Below are positions 1 through 8,785 of a stretch of 64,000 nt of DNA, one piece after another. The position numbers and the translations under genes were made by a program. The DNA is from Akkermansiaceae bacterium (GTDB lineage Bacteria; Verrucomicrobiota; Verrucomicrobiia; Verrucomicrobiales; Akkermansiaceae), in contig JAPKDJ010000003.1 of NCBI GenBank assembly GCA_026421245.1, forward strand, positions 62,001 to 126,000, in the 5' to 3' direction. The notes beneath the pieces were generated by a model. The model ran no database searches and was not told where the DNA came from. It saw nothing but the letters and a program-made list of their open reading frames with translations. Positions within the stretch are counted from its first letter, which is position 1. Each line of letters starts with the position of its first letter.

Positions 1-1
1 C

Positions 2-883
2 TGGCGCGACTCCATCTACTACCGCTACTCCGGCGAGCGCACCCACAACGTTGCAGCCCACGACGGCGTCCGCACCACCGAACACAAACTCTTCTGGGTC
101 CCAAAAACCAAAGAATACCAGCTCTTCGACATGAAGAAGGACCCGCAGGAAATGAAGTCCGTTCATAAGGATCCTGCCTACACCAACGTCTTCGCTGGGA
201 TGAAAAAAGAACTCGATGATGCTCGCAAAAAATACCGCGTCCATTCGGCCATCATTGGGCAACCAAAGGATCAAGACTGGTGGAAAAAACGCCACGCCGC
301 CATGAACCAAAAGGCAAAAAAACCCCACGACCTCCTCTTCATCGGAGACTCCATCACCCAGGGGTGGGAAGGTTCGGGTAAAGGAACCTGGGACAAATTC
401 TACGGCAACCGTAAAACTCTCAACCTCGGCATCTCCGGCGACCGCACCGAACATGTCATCTGGCGTCTCGACAACGGAAACCTCAAAAACCAAAAGAAAG
501 CCAAAGTCGCCGTCATCATGATCGGCACCAACAACACCGGCCACAAACTACAAGACCCCACCGAAGTCAAAGACGGCATCGGACGCATCATCTCAACCGT
601 CCGAGCTCGCTGTCCACAAGCAAAAATCCTTCTCCTCGGCATCTTCCCGCGCGGCGTCAACCCGGACGATCCCAAGCGAAAAAACAACGTAGAGATCAAC
701 GAACTCGTCTCAAAATTCCACAACGGCGAACGCATCCATTACCTCAATATCTCGGATAAATTCCTCACCAAGGAAGGCGTCCTCACCAAGGAAATTATGC
801 CCGACGCCCTCCACCCAAAACAAAAGGGCTACGAGATCTGGGCCGAAGCGATCGAACCCAAACTCAAGGAGTTAGGGCTTTAA
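2..883 (+). CDS. Sulfatase C-terminus fused to SGNH (PAF-acetylhydrolase-like) esterase, 5' partial
   Basis: The frame is open from the first bases of the window, so the start lies upstream. The first ~60 visible residues look like the C-terminus of a secreted arylsulfatase: RYSGERTHN, then a KLFWVPKTKEYQLFDMKKDP stretch typical of the final sulfatase subdomain. About 100 residues in, an SGNH hydrolase begins without a stop: block I GDSITQGW (nucleophile Ser), block II GISGDRTEH (Gly), block III IGTNN (Asn) and block V PDALHP (Asp and His). All four blocks are present, so the esterase should be active. The pattern is closest to platelet-activating-factor acetylhydrolase-like enzymes that remove acetyl or short acyl groups. 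A fusion would let one secreted protein desulfate and deacylate a glycan. The sulfatase active site is outside the window, so its integrity is unknown. An internal ATG at 131 could start a shorter SGNH-only protein, but the preceding coding frame argues against it. Confidence 0.85.
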   Translation, partial: WRDSIYYRYSGERTHNVAAHDGVRTTEHKLFWVPKTKEYQLFDMKKDPQEMKSVHKDPAYTNVFAGMKKELDDARKKYRVHSAIIGQPKDQDWWKKRHAAMNQKAKKPHDLLFIGDSITQGWEGSGKGTWDKFYGNRKTLNLGISGDRTEHVIWRLDNGNLKNQKKAKVAVIMIGTNNTGHKLQDPTEVKDGIGRIISTVRARCPQAKILLLGIFPRGVNPDDPKRKNNVEINELVSKFHNGERIHYLNISDKFLTKEGVLTKEIMPDALHPKQKGYEIWAEAIEPKLKELGL

Positions 884-926
884 GGGAACCGCGGCACCCC
901 CGCCGCTTCGCAAGCCTCCACAGAAA

Positions 927-949
927 CGCCACCTCTTCCAGAGGTGGCG
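927..949. terminator. Strong hairpin between convergent genes, no T-tract
   Basis: Perfect 10-bp arms CGCCACCTCT and AGAGGTGGCG flank a TCC loop. The hairpin sits between the ends of the sulfatase-esterase gene and the convergent repeat protein. No run of T follows on either strand, so classic intrinsic termination is uncertain. It may stabilise 3' ends or help Rho-dependent termination. Confidence 0.45.
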
Positions 950-982
950 CAACGAAAGGACGAGACCTTCCTCTCAAAAGAA

Positions 983-2332
983 TTAACGTCCCGGGCCTCT
1001 TCCTCCACCGCGGCCACCGCGTGAGGCGTCTTCGATGACTTTTTGTTGGGCTTCTTCGGAGAGTCCGCTTTTTGGGAGCCATTCTTTGGCTTCTTCGGAA
1101 TTGCTGCGCAGCCATGAGCGCGCCACAGATTCCATCGTATCGCTACGCGTTTCCTCATCATTGATGGACCCTGCCCACTCGGCAGCGAGAGCCGGATCTT
1201 CACGGTCAAAAGTGCGAGCAAATGAACTCACGGCTGCATCACGCGCCGGTGACACTGACATTGAAGTCAGGTATTCGCCGGCCGCGGTCGGGTCTTCACG
1301 AGTCCACTGCTCCATGGCCGTGCGCATCGCGCTCGCCTGACTGGCTTCGGGAAGTTCTTCAGCCCAGCTCACGGCAGATGCGGGGTCTTTGCGGGCTAAT
1401 TCCTCGGAAATCTCGCGCACCGCACGCTCGGCATAATCTTGATCGGCATGCGCCTTCACCCACTCCGCAGCTTCCTCCGGACTATTGCGCGCAAAGCCCT
1501 CGGCAACACGGTCAAAGGCCGCAGACTTAATAGAGCCATCAGGAAGGCTTTCAGCCCAAGCAGTCGCCTCTTTCATACCACGCTGCATTTGGGCTTTTGC
1601 AATGGCCTCCATTTGGCGGTCCACTGCAAAACCTCTCCAGCGGTCATCGCTACCACCCTCTTCGCCCGAAGCGCGCTGCTCTGCATCAATCGCCAGGACA
1701 TAGGCTGTCGCGGCCGATGGATCAGTGGAGGCCAGACCACTCACCATTCCCTGCACCAACATCGATTTTTCAAATCCGTTCTCAAGACCTTCGAGGTGAG
1801 CCTTGGCAGCCTCGGGGTCGGTGCTCGCCCAGCCCTTCATCGCTGCGATCGAAGCGAAGCCTCGGCGTCTTCCGTCACCATCCATTTCACCCACCGCCAT
1901 AAGTGCGGCCGCACCATCGATTTTGCCCCAAGCTTCAAGAAGCAAGCCCATTTGCTGTCCGGTGTCGCCCCCATTTTTCCCCTTCTCAAGAAGGGCCTCG
2001 AACACGTCACGGGCATTCTCCGACCGTAATTCCAGAAGAAGATCCGCGAACATTTTATTCGCCACCAGAGAATCAGTTTCGCTTTGGTATTGTGAAATGG
2101 TCACGCCGGACCGGGAATCACCACCACGCGCAGTTTTAGACGACCCGGAATTAGAAGCATCGCCGGAACCGGAAGTGCCGGAACCACCGCCTCTGGATGA
2201 GATAGCACTCTTTCCGTCCGCGCTGGCTTGATCAGGGGCTGGATCGGCGGATTCTTGGCTCGTTCGACCAACGACGAAAGCAGCAATGGCGACTCCCACC
2301 CAGACGAGGTTCAGGATAATGGACTTTTTCAT
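983..2332 (-). CDS. Membrane-anchored Trp-Ala repeat protein next to ECF sigma factor
   Basis: 449 residues from the ATG at 2332; a longer frame reaches 2359, but the MKKSIILNL start gives a clean N-terminal membrane segment (about residues 4-22). A low-complexity Ser/Gly/Asp stretch follows (about 25-80). Then come helical repeats of about 30 residues with recurring WAESLPDGS, WAEELPEAS and DPSAA-type units. The last residues are Gly/Arg-rich (RGGRGGGRGPGR). Such repeat proteins are common in Verrucomicrobia but have no known function. The gene starts 115 nt downstream of the ECF sigma gene on the same strand, so co-transcription is likely. A role as a membrane-bound partner or target of the sigma factor is inference from position only. 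No enzymatic motif was seen. Confidence 0.7.
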   Translation of the reverse strand: MKKSIILNLVWVGVAIAAFVVGRTSQESADPAPDQASADGKSAISSRGGGSGTSGSGDASNSGSSKTARGGDSRSGVTISQYQSETDSLVANKMFADLLLELRSENARDVFEALLEKGKNGGDTGQQMGLLLEAWGKIDGAAALMAVGEMDGDGRRRGFASIAAMKGWASTDPEAAKAHLEGLENGFEKSMLVQGMVSGLASTDPSAATAYVLAIDAEQRASGEEGGSDDRWRGFAVDRQMEAIAKAQMQRGMKEATAWAESLPDGSIKSAAFDRVAEGFARNSPEEAAEWVKAHADQDYAERAVREISEELARKDPASAVSWAEELPEASQASAMRTAMEQWTREDPTAAGEYLTSMSVSPARDAAVSSFARTFDREDPALAAEWAGSINDEETRSDTMESVARSWLRSNSEEAKEWLPKSGLSEEAQQKVIEDASRGGRGGGRGPGR

Positions 2333-2447
2333 AAGTATTTGTGTGTAAACTGGAAACAATTTCGACCCACATGGATCGGTAAAATGACTTCCAACACACT
2401 CTCATGCGCAATTGGGCGGATAGTCCGCAAACAAAAATCGTTTTTAA

Positions 2448-3002
2448 TCAGGACAACTCACGCATCCGACGACGCAACCAAGCCCGCCCGTATTCCCAGA
2501 CTCCTTCGGCAGTGCGCTTTTTCAAGCCCAAGGCATCGGCAGCCTCTTGCATGGTCAGACCAATGAAGTATCGCAATTTCACCAACTCAGCGGCCTGCGG
2601 GTCTTCGCTCTCCAATTCTGTCAGAACTTCATGGAGGGAAAGAATTTCGTCCGGCGGGGCATTGGCCTCGATCATTGATTCGACCAGCTCAACCTTAGCG
2701 GCACCGCCGCCGCGCTTTTCCGCCCGTTGCTTTCGGGCATGATCGACGAGAATCCGGCGCATGGCCTCGGCCGCGGCCCCGAAAAAGTGGCGGCGATTCG
2801 CCCAATGACTCTGCGAATCCCCCCCCAAACTCATCCAGGCTTCGTGGACGAGAGCAGTGGCCTGAAGGGTGTGCCCCGGTCGCTCCCGTGACATCTTTGC
2901 TCGTGCCAGATTACGCAACTCTTCGTAAACGGCCGTGAGCAAGTCTTCGCTGGAAGATTCACCGCTTTCCAGCTTGGAAAGTATCTGTGTCACGTCGTCC
3001 AT
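2448..3002 (-). CDS. ECF RNA polymerase sigma factor, TIGR02999 type
   Basis: 184 residues. The N-terminal region 2 carries YEELRNLARAKM and TLQATALVHEAWM, the signature of the ECF class abundant in Planctomycetes and Verrucomicrobia. WANRRHFFGAAAEAMRRIL continues region 2. Region 4 is the C-terminal helix-turn-helix LTMQEAADALGLKKRTAEGVW. There is no ECF-type anti-sigma gene next to it. A receptor-type Ser/Thr kinase gene is divergent, starting 166 nt away, an arrangement known for this sigma class in the PVC superphylum. In those groups kinase phosphorylation is thought to control the sigma factor; here that is inferred from context. The downstream repeat protein is its likely operon partner. 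Confidence 0.9.
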   Translation of the reverse strand: MDDVTQILSKLESGESSSEDLLTAVYEELRNLARAKMSRERPGHTLQATALVHEAWMSLGGDSQSHWANRRHFFGAAAEAMRRILVDHARKQRAEKRGGGAAKVELVESMIEANAPPDEILSLHEVLTELESEDPQAAELVKLRYFIGLTMQEAADALGLKKRTAEGVWEYGRAWLRRRMRELS

Positions 3003-3167
3003 AAGAATGCTATCCTCTCAAACGGATTGCAGATTGAAAAGTTTCGCCTCCGTCCTTTTCAACTGCCATTATTTTAGCGGAAAGGTCGGCGCTTTGCCGC
3101 ATGCCCCAGCAAGCAGGCTTATCCGCAAAAAGCAATCCTGCGAAATTCCACGTCAATCGAAATCAAT

Positions 3168-6100
3168 TTGGACCAATCTCCCCCATCGACAGCCGGAAGA
3201 AGCGAGCGCGAAATTTTCGCGGCAACTTTTGAATGCCAGGATCCAAAGGAACGAAAGAAGATCCTCGAACACGAATGCGGAACGGACGTGACCCTTCGAG
3301 ATGCCGTCGAGACATTGCTTGATGAGCATTCCGGAATCGGTGATTATTTGGAATCCCCTGCGATGGGAAACATTCGCATCTCGCCCGGTGCCTCGGAAAA
3401 CCTGACCGGCAAACAACTGGGGCCCTTCACCCTTATGAAACAAATTGGTGAAGGCGGCGGCGGGTCTGTTTATCTCGCCGAACAAATCCTCCCAGTTCAG
3501 CGAAAGGTGGCCTTGAAGATCCTCAAACTGGGGATGGATACCACGAGAGTGATCGCGCGCTTCGAAGCCGAACGACAGACCCTCGCGAGGATGGAGCACC
3601 CTCACATTGCCACCGTGATCGATGCAGGAGCGACTGATGAAGGGCGCCCTTATTTCGTGATGGAATATGTGGCAGGCGATCCGGTGACCAATTACTGCGA
3701 CAAGCGGAAACTCTCCATCGAGGAGCGACTTCAGCTTTTCATCGGGATTTGCCGGGCCATCGAACATGCCCACCAAAAGGGGGTCATTCATCGGGATCTC
3801 AAACCCTCCAACATTCTCGTTCGAGAACAGGAAGGGCGGGCGGTTCCGAAAGTGATCGACTTTGGAGTGGCGAAAGCCATCGATCCGCTCGACGGCGATC
3901 TCGGCGGATTTACCATCAACGATACCATCATCGGGACACCAGCCTACATGAGTCCCGAGCAAGCGAGCCAGGGAAACCGCGATATCGATACCCGCGCTGA
4001 TGTTTATTCGCTTGGGGTCATCCTTTACGAACTTCTTACCGGCACCACTCCACTGCAAGCCACGACCTCCGGGAGATCCGATCCCCCGGAGGTTTTACAT
4101 ATTTTAGGGAGCCTCGATCCTCCCCGGCCTTCGACTTATCTCCGAAATCAGAGCAACGAAGAGCGCGAGCTGATCGGGAGTCAGCGTAAAATGGCGACCG
4201 GACGATTAATTTCTGAGTTGCAAGGTGACCTCGATTGGATCGCGATGAGATGCCTCGAAAAAGATCGGGCCCGGAGGTTTGGTAGTGCCAGTGAACTGGG
4301 TCGCGACCTTGAACTCTATCTCAAAGGAGCTCCCGTCACCGCCCGCCCGCCAAGCTGGAGATACCGCGCTCGTAAGTTCGTTGACCGGAATCGCGTGGCG
4401 GTTACTTCAGCGAGCCTTCTTTTGGCAACACTCATTGTCGCGGCTGTGGTGAGCTTTGTCTTCGGAGTTCGTGCCACCAAAGCCGAGGAAATGGAATCCA
4501 GTCTTCGTATTGCAGCCGAACGAGACCGTGAACTGGCTCTCAAAAGCGCGGAACAAGCCCGGCTCCACCAGTATGTTGCCAATATCAATCTGGCCCATCA
4601 AGCTCTCCAGGATGGTCACCTTTCCAAGGCCCTTCTCCTTCTGGAACCATGGGCCTCGGTGAGACCGGGAGAAACTGATTTACGAGGGTTCGAGTGGTGG
4701 TTCCTGATGAAAACATGTCTGGGCGATGAGCATTTCAACCTCCCTCGCTTTGACGGCCCCATTGATTCCCTCGCCTTCTCGCCAAACGCGAACCTCTTGG
4801 CAATCGCGACAATGAATCGCGTCCATCTCTGGTCACTTGATCAAAAAAAGATCACCTCAACTTTTTCTCACGATACCAGGTCGCTCGAATTTTCTCACGG
4901 CGGAGATCGACTCATCCTCAGCGGGCGGGATGGCGTGGTCGTAATTGACATCCTCTCCGGTGACCCGATTTGGGAGCTGGGAGGCGGGAATCATGAATCC
5001 GCAACTTCACCAGATGGTCGCTTCCTGGCGACAAGCGACCGCCAGGGAATCACGGTGTGGCACACTTCAAACTGGAAGAGGCTACAGTTTTTCCCGGGGA
5101 TCTCCGGTTCCATGACGTTCTCGCCGAAGGGCACTATTCTCGCCACCGCAGGAAGAGACGGGGTCACGCTATGGCCGCTCCAGGGGGAGGCCCCGCCTGT
5201 CGTCCTCGAGGAATCCCCTCGCCTTCGATCTGGAGGAAATACCATTCATTTTTCACGTGATGGAAACCTCATCCTTCTCCCACGTAACGAAAACCCGACC
5301 GATTCCGGATTCTCGATAGCGCTCTGGGATGCAGAGAGCGGAAAGGAAATTGCGATATTTCCAGATGGTGCCGAGGGCGGCTTTCATACCGGGGTCATAT
5401 CCGCCATGGATTTCAACCGTGATGGGTCGCTTCTTGCCTCCAGCAGCTGGGACCACTCAGTGCGACTTTGGGACTTTGAAAAAGGCACTCTCCGGAGGAC
5501 TTTTCTGGGGCATCGCGGCGAAGTCTGGAGCGTGGCTTTGTCGCCCAACGGGGATCTCGTAGTCAGTGGCAGCAAGGATGGTGAGGTGAAAATTTGGCCA
5601 ACCGACAATGGCACTCGTCACGATTCGATCGCCGGCCATTGGACCCCGTTGGGATTCTCTCAGAATAGCAAATTTATCGCGGCTATCAACAGGGAGGGAA
5701 CATTCGTCACCTTTGATATCGGTTCAGGAAAGAAAGTTCACACGCCAGCGCTTTCGAAATCCGGACCGTCAGAATCTCGACCGACCGGGCGGCGCGCCGT
5801 CTCTGCCAATCGAGACTTGGACCGACTCGCGGAGGAACGAGGCGATGGCACCGTCGTCATTCGGAATCTTAAATCTCAAACCGAAACAATCTTAAAGATC
5901 GGAGCACGTCGGATCGACTCGCTGTCCCTCTCGCCAGATGGGACTTCACTTGTGTTGACGAGCCGGAACGAGGGAATGTCTTGGTGGGATTTAAAAAACA
6001 CCGATAACCCAATTATGAAGAGTAAGGCCTCCCTCGCCCACTTCTCAGCCGACGGTTCGAGCTTGGCAGGTTCCCAAAACGATGGATTCGTTATCATCTG

Positions 6101-6530
6101 GGATACTGCCACTCGAAAAGAGAGGAACCGCCTCAAACTTGAAGCGAGTTCTCTCGGAACTCGCATCGCTCTTTCGGAAGACGGAAGCTTGCTCGCCGTG
6201 ACCCACGGATTTCAGGATTACGAAAATGCCATCTCCCTTTGGGACACCGTGAGCGGCGAAAAACTCGGCACTCTCAAAGGCCACAAACAAGGGATTTGGA
6301 GCCTCGCCTTTTCACCCGACGGAAAAACCTTGGCAAGCTCTGGTGGTGGTGGAATTGTCCGCCTTTGGAATATCGCGACCCAGAGCGAATTGCTCACGAT
6401 CAGGGAACTTGGAACCGCAATGACCGATCTCATCTTCAGCCCGGATGGCAAAGTCCTGATGACCAGTTCACCAAGCTTTCTGTCTGACCCGAAGATCCGT
6501 TTCTTCCGCAGCTCCGCCGAAAATCGTTAG
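3168..6530 (+). CDS. Receptor-like Ser/Thr protein kinase with WD40 repeats
   Basis: 1120 residues. Residues ~1-80 form an N-terminal helical segment usual in this family (REIFAATFE, LLDEHSG). The PknB-like kinase spans ~85-390: glycine loop GEGGGGSVY (~95), VALK lysine (~116), catalytic loop HRDLKPSN (~207), DFGVAKA (~231) and APE-region TPAYMSPEQ. A transmembrane helix follows (LLLATLIVAAVVSFVFG, ~413-430). The rest (~520-1115) is WD40 propeller, with repeated FSPDG and DGxVRLWD-type units. By topology the kinase is cytoplasmic and the propeller outside, so it should act as a sensor. The chosen start is TTG at 3168, since no in-frame ATG or GTG was found upstream. It is divergent from the ECF sigma gene, its likely regulatory partner. 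All key kinase residues are present. Confidence 0.9.
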   Translation: MDQSPPSTAGRSEREIFAATFECQDPKERKKILEHECGTDVTLRDAVETLLDEHSGIGDYLESPAMGNIRISPGASENLTGKQLGPFTLMKQIGEGGGGSVYLAEQILPVQRKVALKILKLGMDTTRVIARFEAERQTLARMEHPHIATVIDAGATDEGRPYFVMEYVAGDPVTNYCDKRKLSIEERLQLFIGICRAIEHAHQKGVIHRDLKPSNILVREQEGRAVPKVIDFGVAKAIDPLDGDLGGFTINDTIIGTPAYMSPEQASQGNRDIDTRADVYSLGVILYELLTGTTPLQATTSGRSDPPEVLHILGSLDPPRPSTYLRNQSNEERELIGSQRKMATGRLISELQGDLDWIAMRCLEKDRARRFGSASELGRDLELYLKGAPVTARPPSWRYRARKFVDRNRVAVTSASLLLATLIVAAVVSFVFGVRATKAEEMESSLRIAAERDRELALKSAEQARLHQYVANINLAHQALQDGHLSKALLLLEPWASVRPGETDLRGFEWWFLMKTCLGDEHFNLPRFDGPIDSLAFSPNANLLAIATMNRVHLWSLDQKKITSTFSHDTRSLEFSHGGDRLILSGRDGVVVIDILSGDPIWELGGGNHESATSPDGRFLATSDRQGITVWHTSNWKRLQFFPGISGSMTFSPKGTILATAGRDGVTLWPLQGEAPPVVLEESPRLRSGGNTIHFSRDGNLILLPRNENPTDSGFSIALWDAESGKEIAIFPDGAEGGFHTGVISAMDFNRDGSLLASSSWDHSVRLWDFEKGTLRRTFLGHRGEVWSVALSPNGDLVVSGSKDGEVKIWPTDNGTRHDSIAGHWTPLGFSQNSKFIAAINREGTFVTFDIGSGKKVHTPALSKSGPSESRPTGRRAVSANRDLDRLAEERGDGTVVIRNLKSQTETILKIGARRIDSLSLSPDGTSLVLTSRNEGMSWWDLKNTDNPIMKSKASLAHFSADGSSLAGSQNDGFVIIWDTATRKERNRLKLEASSLGTRIALSEDGSLLAVTHGFQDYENAISLWDTVSGEKLGTLKGHKQGIWSLAFSPDGKTLASSGGGGIVRLWNIATQSELLTIRELGTAMTDLIFSPDGKVLMTSSPSFLSDPKIRFFRSSAENR

Positions 6531-6551
6531 CGAAATCACATCATCGTTCAG

Positions 6552-6794
6552 TCATTTGTAATGACACTCATTGATCGCGTTGATCCACACGTCTTCCTGA
6601 AGTCCGGTGTAGAGTAGAAGCGTGTCGGCGAGCCTTAGCAAATCTCCCTCAACCAAGACCGCTTCGTCCACAATGGATTTACCATTGATTTTGATGGGAT
6701 TCTTCGCTTCGGTGATTTGAATAAGGTAGGGATCAGCACTGGGCTTAATGAGGGCATGCTTGCGACTAACCTTCTGATCAGTGATCTGAAGGTT
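6552..6794 (-). pseudogene. Truncated FHA-domain fragment
   Basis: The minus strand encodes about 80 residues resembling the second half of a forkhead-associated domain: VSRKHALIKP (the SRxH phosphothreonine-pocket element) followed by INGKSIVDEAVLVEGDLLRL (the N-G-x and L-x-x-G-D strand pattern). A TAG stop in the same frame lies directly upstream (6795-6797), and no ATG occurs in the fragment. The N-terminal half of the domain is missing, so this is most likely a 5'-truncated relic. FHA domains bind phosphothreonine, so the neighbouring kinase may once have supplied its ligand. This fragment occupies most of the 344-base gap between the kinase and the aminomutase gene. Confidence 0.65.
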
Positions 6795-6874
6795 CTAGGT
6801 TAAAGCGGCACTCCTCGAACTTCAAGTTCGCTCCTTTTGACATCTCCAAATATCAACCTAAACTCCCCTCAGTT

Positions 6875-8023
6875 TTGAGTGCCCTCTCCTTCTCACCCTC
6901 CTCGCCCGGATACTGGGCCGATGAAAACGTCTCCCCGGAAGACTGGAACTCTGCCAAATGGCAGCTAAAGAACCGCGTCTCCTCCCTCGCTGACATCGAG
7001 AAACACCTCACTCTCTGCGAAGAAGAACGCGCCGGCATTCTCCTCACCGGAACCAAGCTCGCCACCGCTGTCACTCCGCATTACTTCAACCTCATCCACC
7101 CCACCGATCCCGACTGCCCCATCCGCCGTCAGGTCATTCCCCGCATCGAGGAAACTCACACCGATCCCTCCGAAATGGCGGATCCCTGTGGAGAAGACTC
7201 CCACATGCCCGTCCCCGGCCTCGTGCATCGATACCCCGACCGTGTCCTTTTCCTCGTCACCGACCGTTGCGCCTCTTACTGCCGCTACTGCACTCGCTCC
7301 CGCGTCGTCTCGGGCGTCTCAGATCAAAAACTCGAAACCCACTGGGACATGGCTATCGAGTATCTTAAAAAAAACCCGCAAATCCGGGATGTCCTGCTCT
7401 CCGGCGGCGATCCCCTTCTTTTTTCCGACTCCAAACTGGAAAAACTTTTAGCGAAACTCCACGCAATCCCCCACATCCAGTTCATCCGCATTGGCTCGCG
7501 TATCCCCATTTTTCTCCCCCAACGCATCACGCCCGAACTCTGCGCGATGCTCAAAAAATTCCACCCGCTCTTCATTTCCATCCACACCAATCACCCTCGC
7601 GAACTCACCAGCGAAGTTCGCGATGGCCTCGGCCGCCTCGCCGACGCCGGTGTCGTGATGGGGAACCAATCCGTCCTCCTCGACAAGGTCAACGACTCCG
7701 TCGAGATCCAACGCGACTTGGTCCACAAACTTCTTATGTGTCGCGTCCGCCCTTACTACCTCTATCAGGGCGACCTCATTCAAGGCACCGCTCACTTGCG
7801 CACCAGCATCGCCAAAGGTGTCGAAATCATTGAAGGCCTCCGCGGCCACACCTCCGGTTACGCCATCCCACAATTCGTCGTCGATGCCCCGGGAGGAGGA
7901 GGCAAGATCCCGGTCAACCCAACGTATATCGTCGAGTCCAACGAAGAACGCACCGTCCTTCGAAACTATGAAGGCAAGGAATTCGTTTATCCGGAAGCCC
8001 GACTCGCTAAATTTCCGGATTAA
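6875..8023 (+). CDS. kamA: Lysine 2,3-aminomutase (KamA family, radical SAM and PLP)
   Basis: 382 residues with a TTG start at 6875; no in-frame ATG is close, and the N-terminal W-x-x-AKWQLKNR block is needed for the family. The radical-SAM cluster motif is CASYCRYC (Cys132, 136, 139). The PLP lysine is in PGGGGK (Lys344). Two aspartates that bind the alpha-amino end of lysine in the Clostridium subterminale enzyme (Asp293, Asp330) match Asp300 (YQGDLIQG) and Asp337 (VVDAPGGGG) with exactly the same spacing. EpmB, the EF-P modifying relative, lacks this arrangement, so free-lysine conversion to beta-lysine is the better call. Beta-lysine can serve as an osmolyte or be catabolised. No beta-lysine acetyltransferase or 5,6-aminomutase gene is in the window. 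The gene stands alone between two decayed genes. Confidence 0.88.
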   Translation: MSALSFSPSSPGYWADENVSPEDWNSAKWQLKNRVSSLADIEKHLTLCEEERAGILLTGTKLATAVTPHYFNLIHPTDPDCPIRRQVIPRIEETHTDPSEMADPCGEDSHMPVPGLVHRYPDRVLFLVTDRCASYCRYCTRSRVVSGVSDQKLETHWDMAIEYLKKNPQIRDVLLSGGDPLLFSDSKLEKLLAKLHAIPHIQFIRIGSRIPIFLPQRITPELCAMLKKFHPLFISIHTNHPRELTSEVRDGLGRLADAGVVMGNQSVLLDKVNDSVEIQRDLVHKLLMCRVRPYYLYQGDLIQGTAHLRTSIAKGVEIIEGLRGHTSGYAIPQFVVDAPGGGGKIPVNPTYIVESNEERTVLRNYEGKEFVYPEARLAKFPD

Positions 8024-8302
8024 GAGTTCTCTTCCCCTTCATCTTTGCCGTCATTCTTAACTCCTTTGCGATTAAGGTGGTGAACCTCATCCACGGCGAT
8101 CCACCAAGCGCCCCGTGCGCGAAGCGGAGGCCAAAGGACTCTCCGAAGAATGCGCCCGACACCAGGGAAATCCTTGCGATCAAGGACCATCGGCGGGCAC
8201 TGGCAAAAGAAATCCTCATTTTGGGAGATCAACAGGACGACAAAATCGATTTTTCTCCAAACATGATGACTCCCACTGTCCGGCATGTTGGGAATAGAGT
8301 GA

Positions 8303-8587
8303 ATTGGCTACCTTGCCATCTCCGTGATCGGAGTCACCCTCGGCGTGATCGGAGCAGGAGGGCCGTTTTTAAAAATCCCCATTTTAGCCTGACTCTTCTC
8401 CATCGCTCCCACCCTGGCGACGGCCTACTTGCTTGTTCTTGTCGGATCAACCGCACTGACCGGCGGGATTCGACACCTCCTGCGCGGGAGTTTTGATCGC
8501 GAAGCCTTTGGGCGGCGGATTCCCTTCCGTCGTGACACGTCTCCGTGGCGAGAAGGTTCCTTCTCCCTGCCATCCCGGAACATTTAG
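8303..8587 (+). pseudogene. Decayed TauE/SafE-type permease N-terminus
   Basis: Read in one frame from 8303, the sequence gives GYLAISVIGVTLGVIGAGGP then FLKIPILA, the Gly-rich first hairpin of TauE/SafE sulfite or anion permeases. A TGA at 8390-8392 follows, then the same frame continues with LFSIAPTLATAYLLVLVGST and ALTGGIRHLLRGSFD, again typical of the family. A TGA at 8300 also blocks the expected start. After about residue 75 the match ends and a stop follows at about 8586. The gene has therefore lost its start, gained a nonsense codon and lost its C-terminal half. The remaining bases of the 8024-8785 gap (8024-8300 and 8588-8785) hold no gene I can recognise. Confidence 0.7.
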
Positions 8588-8707
8588 GAACCACGGGGGG
8601 CATTGAATTCACACGCGACGGAATGATCATGATCGACTGAAGTTAAGTCCACCCGAGAGGATCCAGGATTTTTCAACCCCACATTGTTGGGGTGGTGACG
8701 TTCGCAT

Positions 8708-8723
8708 CGAGACAAACGTCTCG
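8708..8723. terminator. Hairpin in gap between TauE relic and DUF2752 gene
   Basis: CGAGAC, loop AAAC, GTCTCG, followed on the plus strand by AGTTTCTTTC, a weak U-rich tail. A second short hairpin (ACCCCA and TGGGGT, near 8680) lies just upstream. The position between convergent genes fits a 3'-end structure; the terminator role is inferred. Confidence 0.35.
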
Positions 8724-8785
8724 AGTTTCTTTCATTGGCACAGTCAATACCGCAGGAGACATATTACAATCGTGGAAAACTGAAG

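Noticed and set aside
3153-4058. 301-residue frame antisense to the kinase
   Set aside because: It lies fully over the kinase domain, whose motifs are intact; a shadow frame.
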